Assembly (NCBI GenBank): GCA_016718875.1
Contig: JADKBL010000019.1
Span: forward strand, 14,423 to 78,422
Source: Bacteroidota bacterium
Lineage (GTDB): Bacteria > Bacteroidota > Bacteroidia > Bacteroidales > VadinHA17
DNA length: 64,000 nt
Reading direction: 5' to 3'
In this document: in pieces, positions 8,745-17,478 of the stretch
Position numbering within the stretch: position 1 is the stretch's first letter
Layout of the letters: the number at the start of each line of letters is the position of its first letter
Translations under genes and position numbers: made by a program
The notes under the pieces: model-generated
What the model was told of the DNA's origin: nothing
Databases searched by the model: none
Seen by the model: only the letters and a program-made list of their open reading frames with translations

Positions 8745-9917
8745 ATGAGTACAACCTGGAGAAATATTCTGATAGTTGGCGGCGTCTTGTTGCTTTTGGC
8801 CTGCGCCTGGTACTTCAGGAATATTGTGGTATATATACTTATTTCAGGTGTACTGTCAATTATGGGTCGGCCACTGGTTGATCTGCTTTGCCGGATTCGT
8901 TTCAGAAAATGGCATTTCCCCAGGACTGTTAGCGCCCTTATAACCCTATTGATAATATGGGGTGTAATAATACTCTTTTTCTATATTTTCATTCCTCTTG
9001 TAACTACACAGCTCAATTATTTTTCAACAATTGACAGCGAGAAAGTAGTTCAGATTGTTGAGGCCCCTATTGCAAAGGTGGAACAGCTTTTCAGAGCATT
9101 TAACAAGGATATCTCAAACCAGATATCTATTGAATCATACATAAGTGAAAAGGTTTCAGGTGTTCTCAATATTAATATGATCCAGAATTTCCTTGGTTCA
9201 ATTTTCGGAATACTGGGTAACCTGATGGTGGCGATTTTCTCTATTTCATTCATCACTTTCTTTTTCCTTAAGGATCAGCGCCTTTTCTTTGAATCAATAC
9301 TGATGTGGGTACCTGACAAATACACTGAAAATGTAACAAGAGCCCTTCATTCAATTCAGAGGCTTCTTACCAGGTATTTTATCGGGATCATAATTCAGAG
9401 TACCTGTATACTGATACTCGTTACGATTGGTATGACTATCGTTGGAATAGAGTTCAGGCAGGCTCTTGTTATGGGTGTTATCCTGGGAATACTCAATGTC
9501 ATTCCTTATGTTGGCCCTTGGCTGGGACTCTTTATAGCATTGATAATGGGTGTTGCATCACATATAAATATGGATTTTGAAACGGTTGTTATACCTCTCA
9601 TTATTAATATGGTAATTGTAGAAGCTGTAACACATATGATTGATAATGTAGTATTTCAGCCTATTATTTTTTCGAGCAGTGTTAAGGCCCATCCCCTTGA
9701 AATATTTATTGTTGTGCTGGCATCAGGATTTGCTGCAGGCATTCCCGGTATGATACTGGGGATTCCTACATATACAGTTATAAGGGTTTTTGCAAAGGAA
9801 TTTTTCTATAATTTCAAAGCAGTTCAGAAAATCACTTCAGGCTTGTCTCCTGATAATATCAAAGGCAGGAGCAGGATGCACATAAACCATGAAACTGATG
9901 AAACAAAAGACACCTGA
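8745..9917 (+). CDS. AI-2E family transporter (PerM/TqsA-like)
   Basis: The 390-residue membrane protein has about eight hydrophobic segments. Two near the N-terminus are followed by a soluble region (about 85-145) and a C-terminal bundle. The segment G-I-L-N-V-I-P-Y-V-G-P-W-L-G near residues 248-261 is the family's most conserved part. Family members have been linked to export of autoinducer-2, sodium/proton exchange or small-molecule efflux, so the substrate here is unknown. The gene stands alone, 33 nt before the DUF4492-cydAB operon. Confidence 0.85.
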   Translation: MSTTWRNILIVGGVLLLLACAWYFRNIVVYILISGVLSIMGRPLVDLLCRIRFRKWHFPRTVSALITLLIIWGVIILFFYIFIPLVTTQLNYFSTIDSEKVVQIVEAPIAKVEQLFRAFNKDISNQISIESYISEKVSGVLNINMIQNFLGSIFGILGNLMVAIFSISFITFFFLKDQRLFFESILMWVPDKYTENVTRALHSIQRLLTRYFIGIIIQSTCILILVTIGMTIVGIEFRQALVMGVILGILNVIPYVGPWLGLFIALIMGVASHINMDFETVVIPLIINMVIVEAVTHMIDNVVFQPIIFSSSVKAHPLEIFIVVLASGFAAGIPGMILGIPTYTVIRVFAKEFFYNFKAVQKITSGLSPDNIKGRSRMHINHETDETKDT

Positions 9918-9950
9918 AACTAAACTAATTTTCTACAGGCAGATAAGCTG

Positions 9951-10190
9951 ATGAAGTTCGGACACCAGATGATAGCCAGATTTTTAAACCTTTATATTGA
10001 CGGATTCAGGAATCTTTCCTCATGGGGAAGGAAACTGTGGATTATTATCCTTATCAAACTCTTTATTATGTTTGTAATACTTAAGGTGTTCTTTTTCCCT
10101 GATATACTTAAAGTGAAGTTCGACAACGATATAAAAAGAGCTGAACATGTTCGTGATCAATTAATTAACTCACCAGATAACCATGACTGA
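9951..10190 (+). CDS. DUF4492 domain-containing protein, cytochrome bd-associated
   Basis: This 79-residue protein has one strong membrane segment (about residues 29-48, W-I-I-I-L-I-K-L-F-I-M-F-V-I-L-K) and an amphipathic N-terminus (F-L-N-L-Y-I-D-G-F-R-N-L). DUF4492 proteins are found directly before cydA in Bacteroidota. Here the stop overlaps the cydA start by 8 nt (ATGACTGA), which suggests translational coupling. A role as an accessory subunit or assembly factor of the oxidase is an inference from this fixed position. Confidence 0.8.
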   Translation: MKFGHQMIARFLNLYIDGFRNLSSWGRKLWIIILIKLFIMFVILKVFFFPDILKVKFDNDIKRAEHVRDQLINSPDNHD

Positions 10191-11739
10191 AAACATCGAT
10201 TTGACACTACTGGACTGGTCGCGGGCCCAGTTTGCCCTGACAGCGATCTATCACTGGCTTTTTGTGCCGCTGACACTGGGATTATCATTCCTGGTGGCTA
10301 TTATGGAAACTATTTATTTCAGGACAGGAAATGAGGAGTGGAGAAGGATAACACGTTTCTGGATGACTCTCTTCGGGATTAACTTTGCAATAGGTGTTGC
10401 AACAGGTATTATCCTTGAGTTTGAATTTGGAACCAACTGGTCGAATTACTCCTGGTTTGTCGGAGATATTTTCGGGGCTCCGCTTGCCGTAGAAGGTATA
10501 GTTGCCTTTTTCCTTGAATCAACATTTGTTGCCGTAATGTTTTTCGGTTGGAATAAAGTCAGCAAAAAATTCCATCTTCTCTCAACTTGGCTTGTTGCAG
10601 TCGGCTCAAATTTATCAGCACTCTGGATCCTGGTAGCTAACGGCTGGATGCAGAATCCTGTCGGGATGGCATTCAATCCTGATACTGCAAGAAATGAGAT
10701 GGTCAGTTTCTGGGCAGTACTTTTTAATCAGGTTGCAGTCGACAAATTTCTTCATACTATATCTTCAGGATACCTGCTTGCGTCAATATTTGTACTGGGG
10801 ATAAGTGCCTGGTTCGTATTAAAGAAAAGAGAAACATTCTTTGCAAAAAGAAGCATGCTTGTTGCAGCTGTTTTCGGAATACTTGCATCTCTGATGAATG
10901 CATATACCGGTGACTCTTCTGCGAGGACAATTGCCAAAGCTCAGCCTGTAAAGTTTGCAGCTATGGAAGCTCTGTCGGAAGGAAAAACCAATGCTGGACT
11001 AATTGCTTTCGGAGTTCTGAAGGATTCTGAGAATAAAATTGGTGAAACTGCACTAAAGGATTTTATTTTTAAAATAGAGTTCCCAAGTTTCCTTTCAATA
11101 CTTACCTCAGGTGACAAAGATTCGTTTGTCCCGGGAATAACAGACCTTGTTAATGGTAATACCGGCTATAATGTAATGTCATTTGAGGAAAAGAAGTCAC
11201 GTGGTGAAACAGCCAGGAAAGCTCTGATCGGGTATAAGGCTGCAGCTAAGGAGGGAAACATCCGGATGCGCGATTCGATAAAGACAATCTTTGCCACCCA
11301 GTCATTTCAGGATGATTATTTCAGATATTTCGGATATGCATCAATTGTAAAAGCTGAAGATATAATTCCGGATATTTCGGGTACTTTTTATTCGTTTCAT
11401 TTTATGGTAATTCTGGGTTTCCTTTTCATTTTTCTGTTTGTTCTGGCCCTCTATTATCTCTTTAAAGACAAGTTGGTTCAGAATCGCTGGTTCCTTTGGT
11501 TATGCCTCTTTTCAATGCCGCTTCCATATATTGCCAGTGAGCTTGGATGGATTGTTGCCGAACTGGGTCGTCAGCCATGGATCATACAGGATCTGATGCC
11601 TGTTTCAACAGCAGTATCGAACATCGGCTCAGGTTCGGTTATGGCAACTTTCTTCATATTTGCAGTTCTTTTCACAACTCTGTTAATTGCAGAAGTATCA
11701 ATAATGGTTAAACAGGTCAAAAACGGACCACAACATTAG
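10183..11739 (+). CDS. cydA: Cytochrome bd ubiquinol oxidase subunit I
   Basis: CydA carries the quinol site and haems b558, b595 and d of the high-affinity oxygen reductase. The 518-residue protein has His24 in A-I-Y-H-W-L-F-V-P-L-T-L-G (equivalent to E. coli His19), the F-L-H-T-I-S-S-G-Y haem-ligand segment near residue 193, and the acidic proton-channel helix with E-x7-E-type spacing (A-V-E-G-I-V-A-F-F-L-E). The invariant GRQPW motif lies near residue 462. A polar insertion of about 110 residues (roughly 255-370) forms the quinol-side region. It overlaps DUF4492 and is followed 12 nt later by cydB. Confidence 0.96.
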   Translation: MTENIDLTLLDWSRAQFALTAIYHWLFVPLTLGLSFLVAIMETIYFRTGNEEWRRITRFWMTLFGINFAIGVATGIILEFEFGTNWSNYSWFVGDIFGAPLAVEGIVAFFLESTFVAVMFFGWNKVSKKFHLLSTWLVAVGSNLSALWILVANGWMQNPVGMAFNPDTARNEMVSFWAVLFNQVAVDKFLHTISSGYLLASIFVLGISAWFVLKKRETFFAKRSMLVAAVFGILASLMNAYTGDSSARTIAKAQPVKFAAMEALSEGKTNAGLIAFGVLKDSENKIGETALKDFIFKIEFPSFLSILTSGDKDSFVPGITDLVNGNTGYNVMSFEEKKSRGETARKALIGYKAAAKEGNIRMRDSIKTIFATQSFQDDYFRYFGYASIVKAEDIIPDISGTFYSFHFMVILGFLFIFLFVLALYYLFKDKLVQNRWFLWLCLFSMPLPYIASELGWIVAELGRQPWIIQDLMPVSTAVSNIGSGSVMATFFIFAVLFTTLLIAEVSIMVKQVKNGPQH

Positions 11740-11751
11740 GAGGATCATACA

Positions 11752-12885
11752 ATGACAACAATAATGATATCACATCTATTTCTGCAGAACTACTGGTGGA
11801 TCATAGTATCCCTGCTGGCCAGCCTTCTTGTATTCCTGATGTTTGTTCAGGGTGGACAGTCATTCATCTTTACCCTTCCCGGAAGTGAAATGCAGAAGAC
11901 TATGATTGTCAATACAGTGGGAAGGAAATGGGACCTTACATTCACCACACTGGTTACCTTCGGCGGAGCTTTCTTTGCATCATTCCCGCTTTTTTATTCC
12001 ACTAGCTTCGGAGGTGCTTACTGGGTATGGATCGCAATACTTTTCTGCTTTATTCTACAGGCTGTTGCCTTTGAATTCAGATCCAAACCAAACAATGTCT
12101 TCGGGCAAAAGACTTTTGATGTTTTTCTTCTGATTAACGGAGCACTCGGTCCTCTTCTTATAGGGACTGCAGTTGCCACATTTTTTACCGGATCACAGTT
12201 CAGCCTTAACGACATGAACAATGTAAAATGGGCATCACCATGGTATGGACTTGAAGCGGTTCTTGATGTAAGGAATCTTGCTCTCGGTCTGGCAGTGCTT
12301 TTCCTATCAAGAGTTAACGGTTTGCTTTATATTATAAACTCAATTGATGATGAGGATGTTAAGCAAAGGTCACTTAAGAAACTTCCGCTCAATGCAGTTT
12401 TGTTCCTTGTTCCATTTCTCTTTTTTGTGATTGCAATACTCTTATCACAGGGCTTTGCTGCCGATCCGGCAACAGGAACAATTTCAATGGAAAAATACAA
12501 GTATCTGCATAATCTTATTCAGATGCCCCTGGTGCTGATTCTTTTCCTTGCAGGTGTTGTTGGAGTTCTCTACGGCCTGTTCATTGCTATGTTCAAAAAG
12601 AGCAACAGCGGCATATGGTTCACTTCACTCGGGACAGTTCTGGCAGTTTTTGCTGTTTTTATGCTTGCAGGTTTTAATGGTACATCATTTTATCCTTCAG
12701 CATATGATCTTCAGAGCTCACTTACAATAAGGAATGCATCTTCAAGCCTCTTTACTCTGAAAACAATGATGTTTGTCTCCTTTCTCGTACCCTTCGTACT
12801 TGCTTATATCTGGTACGCTTGGAAGTCGATAAATGTGACAAGGATCACAAGCGAAGAAATGAATAACAATGAGCATAAATATTAA
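11752..12885 (+). CDS. cydB: Cytochrome bd ubiquinol oxidase subunit II
   Basis: CydB is the second, haem-free membrane subunit of cytochrome bd. The 377-residue protein has about nine hydrophobic segments and begins with the typical W-W-I-I-V-S-L-L-A-S-L-L-V-F-L-M-F-V-Q-G-G-Q block. V-G-R-K-W-D-L-T near residues 51-58 and V-A-F-E-F-R-S-K near residues 104-111 are family-conserved positions. An AGGAGG stretch precedes the ATG at a good distance for ribosome binding. The stop is followed after 2 nt by a 7-nt tandem repeat element. Confidence 0.95.
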   Translation: MTTIMISHLFLQNYWWIIVSLLASLLVFLMFVQGGQSFIFTLPGSEMQKTMIVNTVGRKWDLTFTTLVTFGGAFFASFPLFYSTSFGGAYWVWIAILFCFILQAVAFEFRSKPNNVFGQKTFDVFLLINGALGPLLIGTAVATFFTGSQFSLNDMNNVKWASPWYGLEAVLDVRNLALGLAVLFLSRVNGLLYIINSIDDEDVKQRSLKKLPLNAVLFLVPFLFFVIAILLSQGFAADPATGTISMEKYKYLHNLIQMPLVLILFLAGVVGVLYGLFIAMFKKSNSGIWFTSLGTVLAVFAVFMLAGFNGTSFYPSAYDLQSSLTIRNASSSLFTLKTMMFVSFLVPFVLAYIWYAWKSINVTRITSEEMNNNEHKY

Positions 12886-12887
12886 TA

Positions 12888-12979
12888 GGCGATAGGCGAC
12901 AGGCAACAGGCTTTCCTAATCGGAGTTCCTGACGCCCGACGCCCGACGCCCGACGCCTGACGCCTGAAACCTGAGGCCA
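12888..12979. repeat. Seven-nucleotide tandem-unit hairpin (copy 1)
   Basis: The left part contains GGCGATA, GGCGACA, GGCAACA and GGC in direct 7-nt steps. The right part (12931-12979) contains three GACGCCC, two GACGCCT, then GAAACCT and GAGGCCA. The right part read backwards is GGCGTCA-like, which differs from the left unit by one base, so the two halves form a long imperfect hairpin. The same family occurs in the opposite orientation at 31136-31225. Confidence 0.8.
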
Positions 12980-12993
12980 AAATATATATAGAA

Positions 12994-13001
12994 TAATTTT
13001 G
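12994..13001 (+). promoter_or_regulatory. -7 promoter box before the small membrane peptide gene
   Basis: TAATTTTG fits TAnnTTTG and lies 15 nt before the ATG at 13017. No convincing -33 element is visible, because the repeat element lies there. It suggests that the small ORF can be transcribed on its own. Confidence 0.4.
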
Positions 13002-13016
13002 TAATTAACTGAAACC

Positions 13017-13133
13017 ATGTATATAACAGAATTTCTCGAATACCTGATCTGGCCGGCATTTATATTAATAAGCTGGTTTATGGTGAAGTTTGCCTTATCG
13101 CTTTACGATAAAAGTTTTCCTGAAAAGGAATAG
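13017..13133 (+). CDS. Predicted 38-residue single-pass membrane peptide downstream of cydAB
   Basis: The frame ATG 13017 to TAG 13131-13133 encodes 38 residues. A short acidic start (M-Y-I-T-E-F-L-E-Y) leads into one hydrophobic segment (about residues 9-29, including I-W-P-A-F-I-L-I-S-W-F-M-V). The tail is charged (Y-D-K-S-F-P-E-K-E). It has a -7 promoter box and lies on the same strand as cydAB, 131 nt after cydB. CydX and related one-helix subunits of bd oxidases are of similar size. The sequence is not recognisably CydX, so an oxidase link is inference from position only. Confidence 0.5.
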   Translation: MYITEFLEYLIWPAFILISWFMVKFALSLYDKSFPEKE

Positions 13134-13139
13134 ACTGAA

Positions 13140-13862
13140 TCAGAAATAGCGCGATACCACGGATGAGATAATATAAACAGGTATTATCAGAACCGTCGCA
13201 TTTATTCCAAGGAAAACAAAGGATATAGCTATAAGAAGTATCATAAGGTATCTTCCTTCATTGCCCTTTATTTTAAGGTTTGAAATTTTTAGGGAAAAGA
13301 GGTCTAATCTGCTGACCATCAGCAGGGAAAGTCCAATTGTAAGCATTATAAGTGCAGCCGGAGAGGATATAAATGAGTCAATAAAACCGGATTCTGAATA
13401 ATGTGATGCGATAACAAGAGATATCACGGCCATTGCATTGGCGGGTATTGGCAATCCCTTGAAATTTTTGGTCTGGCTTGAGTCGAGATTAAATATTGCA
13501 AGTCGAAGCGCCCCGCATACCGGCATTATAGATGCAATAATTGCTAAAAAAAGGTCTCTCTGGTCACTGATATAAACCTGTTTCATAGGAATGGAGGAGA
13601 ATGCATCTGTAAGAAAGCTGAAAATTATTATTGCGGGTGCAACTCCAAAACTTACAACATCAGCAAGACTGTCAAGTTCTTTTCCTACGTCCGAATAAGC
13701 TTTCAGCATTCTTGCCGAAAAGCCGTCAAGAAAATCAAAGACCATTGCCGCTGCAATTAACCATGAAGCTGCAACAATGTTACCCTGAACTGCAAGAATA
13801 ATAGCTATGAACCCTGATACGAGATTCAGGGATGTTATAAAATTGGGAATATGTTTCTTCAT
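13140..13862 (-). CDS. pssA: CDP-diacylglycerol--serine O-phosphatidyltransferase
   Basis: PssA makes phosphatidylserine from CDP-diacylglycerol and serine, between CdsA (5.2 kb) and Psd (6.1 kb). The frame is open to 13949. I chose the ATG at 13862 because MKKHIPNFITSLNLVSGF is the standard start of this family. The 240-residue protein has the CDP-alcohol phosphotransferase motif with all key residues: D43, D46-G47, A50-R51, G60, D64 and D68. About seven membrane segments are visible. The gene is divergent from the HAD gene at 13950, and the intergenic space is 87 nt. Confidence 0.92.
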   Translation of the reverse strand: MKKHIPNFITSLNLVSGFIAIILAVQGNIVAASWLIAAAMVFDFLDGFSARMLKAYSDVGKELDSLADVVSFGVAPAIIIFSFLTDAFSSIPMKQVYISDQRDLFLAIIASIMPVCGALRLAIFNLDSSQTKNFKGLPIPANAMAVISLVIASHYSESGFIDSFISSPAALIMLTIGLSLLMVSRLDLFSLKISNLKIKGNEGRYLMILLIAISFVFLGINATVLIIPVYIISSVVSRYF

Positions 13863-13922
13863 TAAATTGTCGATGTATCTGTGTTCGGAAAGTAAAATTA
13901 AGATAAATTTCGGCTTTATTAT

Positions 13923-13930
13923 TAGTTTTG
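13923..13930 (+). promoter_or_regulatory. -7 promoter box for the HAD-family gene
   Basis: TAGTTTTG matches TAnnTTTG and is followed by C. It lies 19 nt before the ATG at 13950, so the predicted leader is very short. A -33 TTTG is not evident at the expected distance. Confidence 0.45.
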
Positions 13931-13949
13931 CACAATTAACAACCTTCAT

Positions 13950-14408
13950 ATGGTTGACTTAAGAGGCATCAAGATAGCAGTCGATTTCGACGGAACAATA
14001 GTGGATCATGAATATCCTGCAATAGGTAAGGAGAAACTATTTGCCTTTCAGACACTCAAAGAGTTTAATAAGATGGGTGCAAACCTCATACTCTGGACAT
14101 TCAGAACAGGAAAGGAGCTTGATGAGGCTGTTGAATATTGCAGAAAGAACGGCATCGAATTCTATGCAGTTAATAAGAATTACCCTGAAGAGGTTTTTGA
14201 TGAAACAGTTAGCCGCAAGATAGATGCCGATATTTTTATTGATGACAAGAATGTGGGCGGCTTCCCTGGCTGGAGTGAGATCTGGCAGATGATAAATCCG
14301 TATGAACTTCAGCAAATGCAGGCAGAAAAGAGGATCGCATCACCACGTAATATTATTAAGCGTCTTTTCGGTAAGAAAAATTTGAAAGATGAAAATGAAT
14401 TATCCTAA
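13950..14408 (+). CDS. HAD superfamily phosphatase-like protein (BT0820-like)
   Basis: The 152-residue protein has the HAD motif I DFDGT with nucleophile D12 and acid D14. The motif II region is L-I-L-W-T-F-R-T-G (T and R). The motif III/IV region is A-D-I-F-I-D-D-K-N. There is no large cap domain, which fits the small BT0820-like family of Bacteroidota, whose substrates are mostly unknown. The last 15-20 residues are basic. Its end overlaps the start of the following lipoprotein gene by 20 nt, suggesting co-expression. Confidence 0.8.
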   Translation: MVDLRGIKIAVDFDGTIVDHEYPAIGKEKLFAFQTLKEFNKMGANLILWTFRTGKELDEAVEYCRKNGIEFYAVNKNYPEEVFDETVSRKIDADIFIDDKNVGGFPGWSEIWQMINPYELQQMQAEKRIASPRNIIKRLFGKKNLKDENELS

Positions 14409-15516
14409 ATACCTGATCACAATATCGGTGTTGCTGCTTCTGGCCTGGACAATTTCGTGCTCCGGCAGAGCCGGCAACAGGGATGAGGGAAAAGCAACGG
14501 CAGCTGCTTTACCGCCGAAAGGTGAAGAGGCAGCGGTAAGTCTCGTCAAACTTGTTACTCCGGCTGAAAATACAGAATGTGTTCTTAATAAGCCAATTGA
14601 GGTGGAAATAGAGCTTGTATTTAAAAACAGGATTCCAGACTCGGTAGCTGTTTATTTTGACAGCAGGGCGGTTAAAACACTTAAATCGGAGCCCTGGAAA
14701 TGTACTGTCCCCGGAAATATGGTGACAGGAACAGGACGAAAAGCCCTGAAAGTGATTGCTTTCAAAGATGGGAAGCTTCAAAATCCAATTGCCCGTTTTC
14801 TTGTAGTCTATTCAGATATTGTTCCTTCTCTTAATAAGTACAAGGTGGTTAACAGCTATCCGCATGATAAAAGGGCCTTTACCCAGGGGTTGTTCTATGA
14901 CTCCGGATCACTCTTTGAAAGTACAGGACAGGAGACTGAGTCCTCGCTCAGGGAAGTAGAGATAACAACAGGCAGGGTGTTACGACAGCTTAATATTGAT
15001 GCATCACTGTTTGGTGAAGGCATAACGTTGTGCAAGGGCAGGATATTCCAGGTTACGTGGAGGAGCAAGGTCGGCTTTGTTTATGAAAAGGAGACATTCA
15101 AACAGGTAAACAAGATTTATTATCCGACAGAGGGATGGGGACTTACAACTATTGGTGACAGGATTGTAATGAGTGACGGTACAAATATTATCTATTTCTA
15201 TGAACCTGAAATGTTTACATCTGTATCGAGGATTGAAGTATTTGATAACGAGAAAAAAATCGACAGTCTGAATGAGCTGGAATATATTAATGGTGAAATC
15301 TGGGCCAATATCTGGATGGAGGACAGGATAGCCAGAATAGATCCGGTTTCGGGTAAGGTGAAGGCTTATATAGATCTGACAGGACTTTTTCCTCAGAATG
15401 AGAGAAATCCTGAAGCAGAAGTATTAAATGGTATTGCTTATGACCCGGCATCAAAAAGGATTTTTGTCACCGGCAAGCGGTGGTCAAAACTATATGAGAT
15501 CAGGGTCATTGAATAA
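14389..15516 (+). CDS. Glutaminyl-peptide cyclotransferase, predicted lipoprotein
   Basis: Bacterial and plant-type glutamine cyclotransferases convert N-terminal glutamine of peptides to pyroglutamate and fold as a five-bladed beta propeller. The 375-residue protein starts with a lipoprotein signal ending in the lipobox T-I-S-C (Cys near residue 24). A region of about 110 residues without a recognised domain follows. The cyclotransferase domain begins near residue 147 with Y-P-H-D-K-R-A-F-T-Q-G-L and contains E-S-T-G and N-E-L-E-Y-I-N-G-E-I-W-A-N. The protein is predicted to sit in the envelope. It overlaps the HAD gene, and its last 11 nt overlap the convergent lipid kinase gene. Confidence 0.85.
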   Translation: MKMNYPKYLITISVLLLLAWTISCSGRAGNRDEGKATAAALPPKGEEAAVSLVKLVTPAENTECVLNKPIEVEIELVFKNRIPDSVAVYFDSRAVKTLKSEPWKCTVPGNMVTGTGRKALKVIAFKDGKLQNPIARFLVVYSDIVPSLNKYKVVNSYPHDKRAFTQGLFYDSGSLFESTGQETESSLREVEITTGRVLRQLNIDASLFGEGITLCKGRIFQVTWRSKVGFVYEKETFKQVNKIYYPTEGWGLTTIGDRIVMSDGTNIIYFYEPEMFTSVSRIEVFDNEKKIDSLNELEYINGEIWANIWMEDRIARIDPVSGKVKAYIDLTGLFPQNERNPEAEVLNGIAYDPASKRIFVTGKRWSKLYEIRVIE

Positions 15517-16462
15517 TCCCGGACCCGTAAATGATATTAACAGCTGAAGGCAGAATGCTGAATTCAGCAGGAGTGTGTCCGAGTGATTCCCCATCAGCTT
15601 CCGTGTAAATTATTGAATCCGAAGTGACTTTAAGATTTTTGCATTTATAGCCATCAATAAGAGGATGGCTAAGTATTGTCCCGTCATAGAGGATTTTTAG
15701 TTTCCTGATGATTTCAAGTTTGCCAATGTCCTTAATGACAGTCACATCCAGCAATCCGTCATTTGGCAAAGCTCCGGGTGTTTGCCTCATACCTCCTCCA
15801 CAGTATATTCCGTTGCCCACATTTACTGAAAAGATATTTGCGCTGGTTTTCACGCCGTCAATTATAAGTTCAGCTCTTGTGTTTTTATATGTTATCAGGC
15901 TCAGCAGGAGGCTGTAGAGATAGATGAGTTTACCGCCTCTGCCCTTGTCCTTCTGCAGGTTGGTTCTCTTTACAACAGCCGATTCGAATCCAAGTCCTGC
16001 TGTGTTGATGAAATATCTTTTTTTGATGCCTGTTCCGTCATTATATGTGATAAGTCCGACATCAAGAAGCATTGTTTTTCCCTCACTGATAATCCTTGCA
16101 GCCTGTTCATGGTCAAGAGGAATTGCAAACATCCTGCCCCAGTCATTTCCTGTTCCGACAGGGATGAGCGCAAGCATTACTTCCGATGCTATATTTTCAC
16201 CGGAAGCAAATACACCATTAAGCACCTCATTCAGGGTTCCGTCACCACCAACAGTTATTATTTTCCGGATGCTTTCAGCAATTGCTTGGGCAGCAATATG
16301 GGTAGCTTCACCCTTTCCTGATGTGAACTTCAAATCAAATATAATCCCATTCTCATTAAGTGACCTGGAGATTAGATCCCACTCTTTCTTCCCTTTGCCG
16401 TTTCCGGCATTGGGGTTTACAATTACGAGCCATTGAGAGTGGTCAGAGTTTTTACTCATCAT
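15506..16462 (-). CDS. Diacylglycerol kinase family lipid kinase (YegS/DagK-like)
   Basis: These kinases phosphorylate diacylglycerol or related lipids. The 318-residue protein has the N-terminal nucleotide-binding N-P-N-A-G-N-G-K-G (residues 16-24) and the invariant GGDGTLNEVLNG starting at 72. A downstream G-T-G-N-D-W motif follows near residue 107. The C-terminal beta-sandwich domain contains G-G-G-M-R-Q-T-P and N-D-G-L-L-D-V. With cdsA, psd and pssA nearby, recycling of diacylglycerol into phospholipid synthesis is a reasonable role. Confidence 0.88.
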   Translation of the reverse strand: MMSKNSDHSQWLVIVNPNAGNGKGKKEWDLISRSLNENGIIFDLKFTSGKGEATHIAAQAIAESIRKIITVGGDGTLNEVLNGVFASGENIASEVMLALIPVGTGNDWGRMFAIPLDHEQAARIISEGKTMLLDVGLITYNDGTGIKKRYFINTAGLGFESAVVKRTNLQKDKGRGGKLIYLYSLLLSLITYKNTRAELIIDGVKTSANIFSVNVGNGIYCGGGMRQTPGALPNDGLLDVTVIKDIGKLEIIRKLKILYDGTILSHPLIDGYKCKNLKVTSDSIIYTEADGESLGHTPAEFSILPSAVNIIYGSGIIQ

Positions 16463-16671
16463 TATTAAATATTTTAATCGGTAAATATGTAAAATATTAA
16501 TGTATTATTAATCAATGTAATATGAATTTATTTGGTTTTTTGTTATGTTAATAAAATGTTGAAAACCCCGAAAAAAATGTTTACAATTACATCTTTGAGT
16601 TCCGGCAGCAGACGATGCATATGTAGTAAATTTGAAGCTCAAAATAAACTACAAATTATTAATAGAAATAC

Positions 16672-17451
16672 ATGGGACGTATTATAGCTATAGCAAATCA
16701 GAAGGGCGGAGTAGGAAAAACAACAACGGCAATTAACCTTGCAGCCAGTCTGGCTGCACTCGAAAAAAAGGTTCTCATAGTTGATGGCGACCCTCAGGCC
16801 AACGCAACATCGGGAATTGGTATTGATACAAGGCAGATCAGGTGCACAATATATGATTGTCTGATAGATGGAAAAGAACCAAAGGAGGCCCTTATGGGAA
16901 GCGGAATTGATAACCTTACCATCATTCCATCCAATATTGACCTTGTTGGTGCTGAAATTGAAATGCTTGAGAGGCCTGAAAGAGAAAAGATTCTGAAGAA
17001 TGTACTCAAAAAGATAGCAGATGAATATGATTATATTCTGATCGACTGCTCTCCGTCACTTGGACTGCTTACTGTTAATGCATTAACAGCATCCGATTCG
17101 GTTATTATACCAGTGCAGTGCGAATATTTTGCCCTCGAGGGACTCGGAAAGCTGCTCAATACAATTAAGATAATACAGAATAACCTCAACCCTGAACTTG
17201 AAATTGAGGGATTCCTCCTGACAATGTATGATGCCCGTCTAAGGTTATCTAACCAGGTAGCTGATGAGGTCAACAAACATTTCCAGCAGATGGTATTCAA
17301 GACTATTATTCAGAGGAATGTGAAACTGTCGGAGGCGCCAAGTTTTGGCCAGCCTGCAATTCTTTATGATGTTGACTCAAGAGGTACAGTCAACTACCTC
17401 AATCTTGCAAAAGAGCTTATTGAGAAGCAGGAAGAAAGAGTAAAAGCATAA
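16672..17451 (+). CDS. parA: ParA family chromosome-partitioning ATPase (Soj)
   Basis: ParA binds DNA in its ATP form and, with ParB, drives separation of replicated origins. The 259-residue protein has the deviant Walker A KGGVGKTT at 11-18, the D-G-D-P-Q-A-N block at about 39-45, and the Walker B-like [10 protein letters not shown] near residues 122-131. There is no N-terminal DNA-binding extension, which fits chromosomal Soj rather than plasmid ParA. parB follows 27 nt later. The 209-nt gap to the divergent lipid kinase gene is AT-rich and holds no repeat I could see. Confidence 0.95.
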   Translation: MGRIIAIANQKGGVGKTTTAINLAASLAALEKKVLIVDGDPQANATSGIGIDTRQIRCTIYDCLIDGKEPKEALMGSGIDNLTIIPSNIDLVGAEIEMLERPEREKILKNVLKKIADEYDYILIDCSPSLGLLTVNALTASDSVIIPVQCEYFALEGLGKLLNTIKIIQNNLNPELEIEGFLLTMYDARLRLSNQVADEVNKHFQQMVFKTIIQRNVKLSEAPSFGQPAILYDVDSRGTVNYLNLAKELIEKQEERVKA

Positions 17452-17478
17452 TGTACAGAACCTAGCAATACCGGAAAA

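Noticed and set aside
15924..16436. 170-codon open frame on the plus strand
   Set aside because: Antisense to the lipid kinase gene, which has the complete GGDGT motif. No features of its own.
16463..16671. Origin of replication next to parAB
   Set aside because: The gap is AT-rich, but no DnaA-box cluster (TTATCCACA-like) was seen, and dnaA, gidA or rpmH are not nearby.
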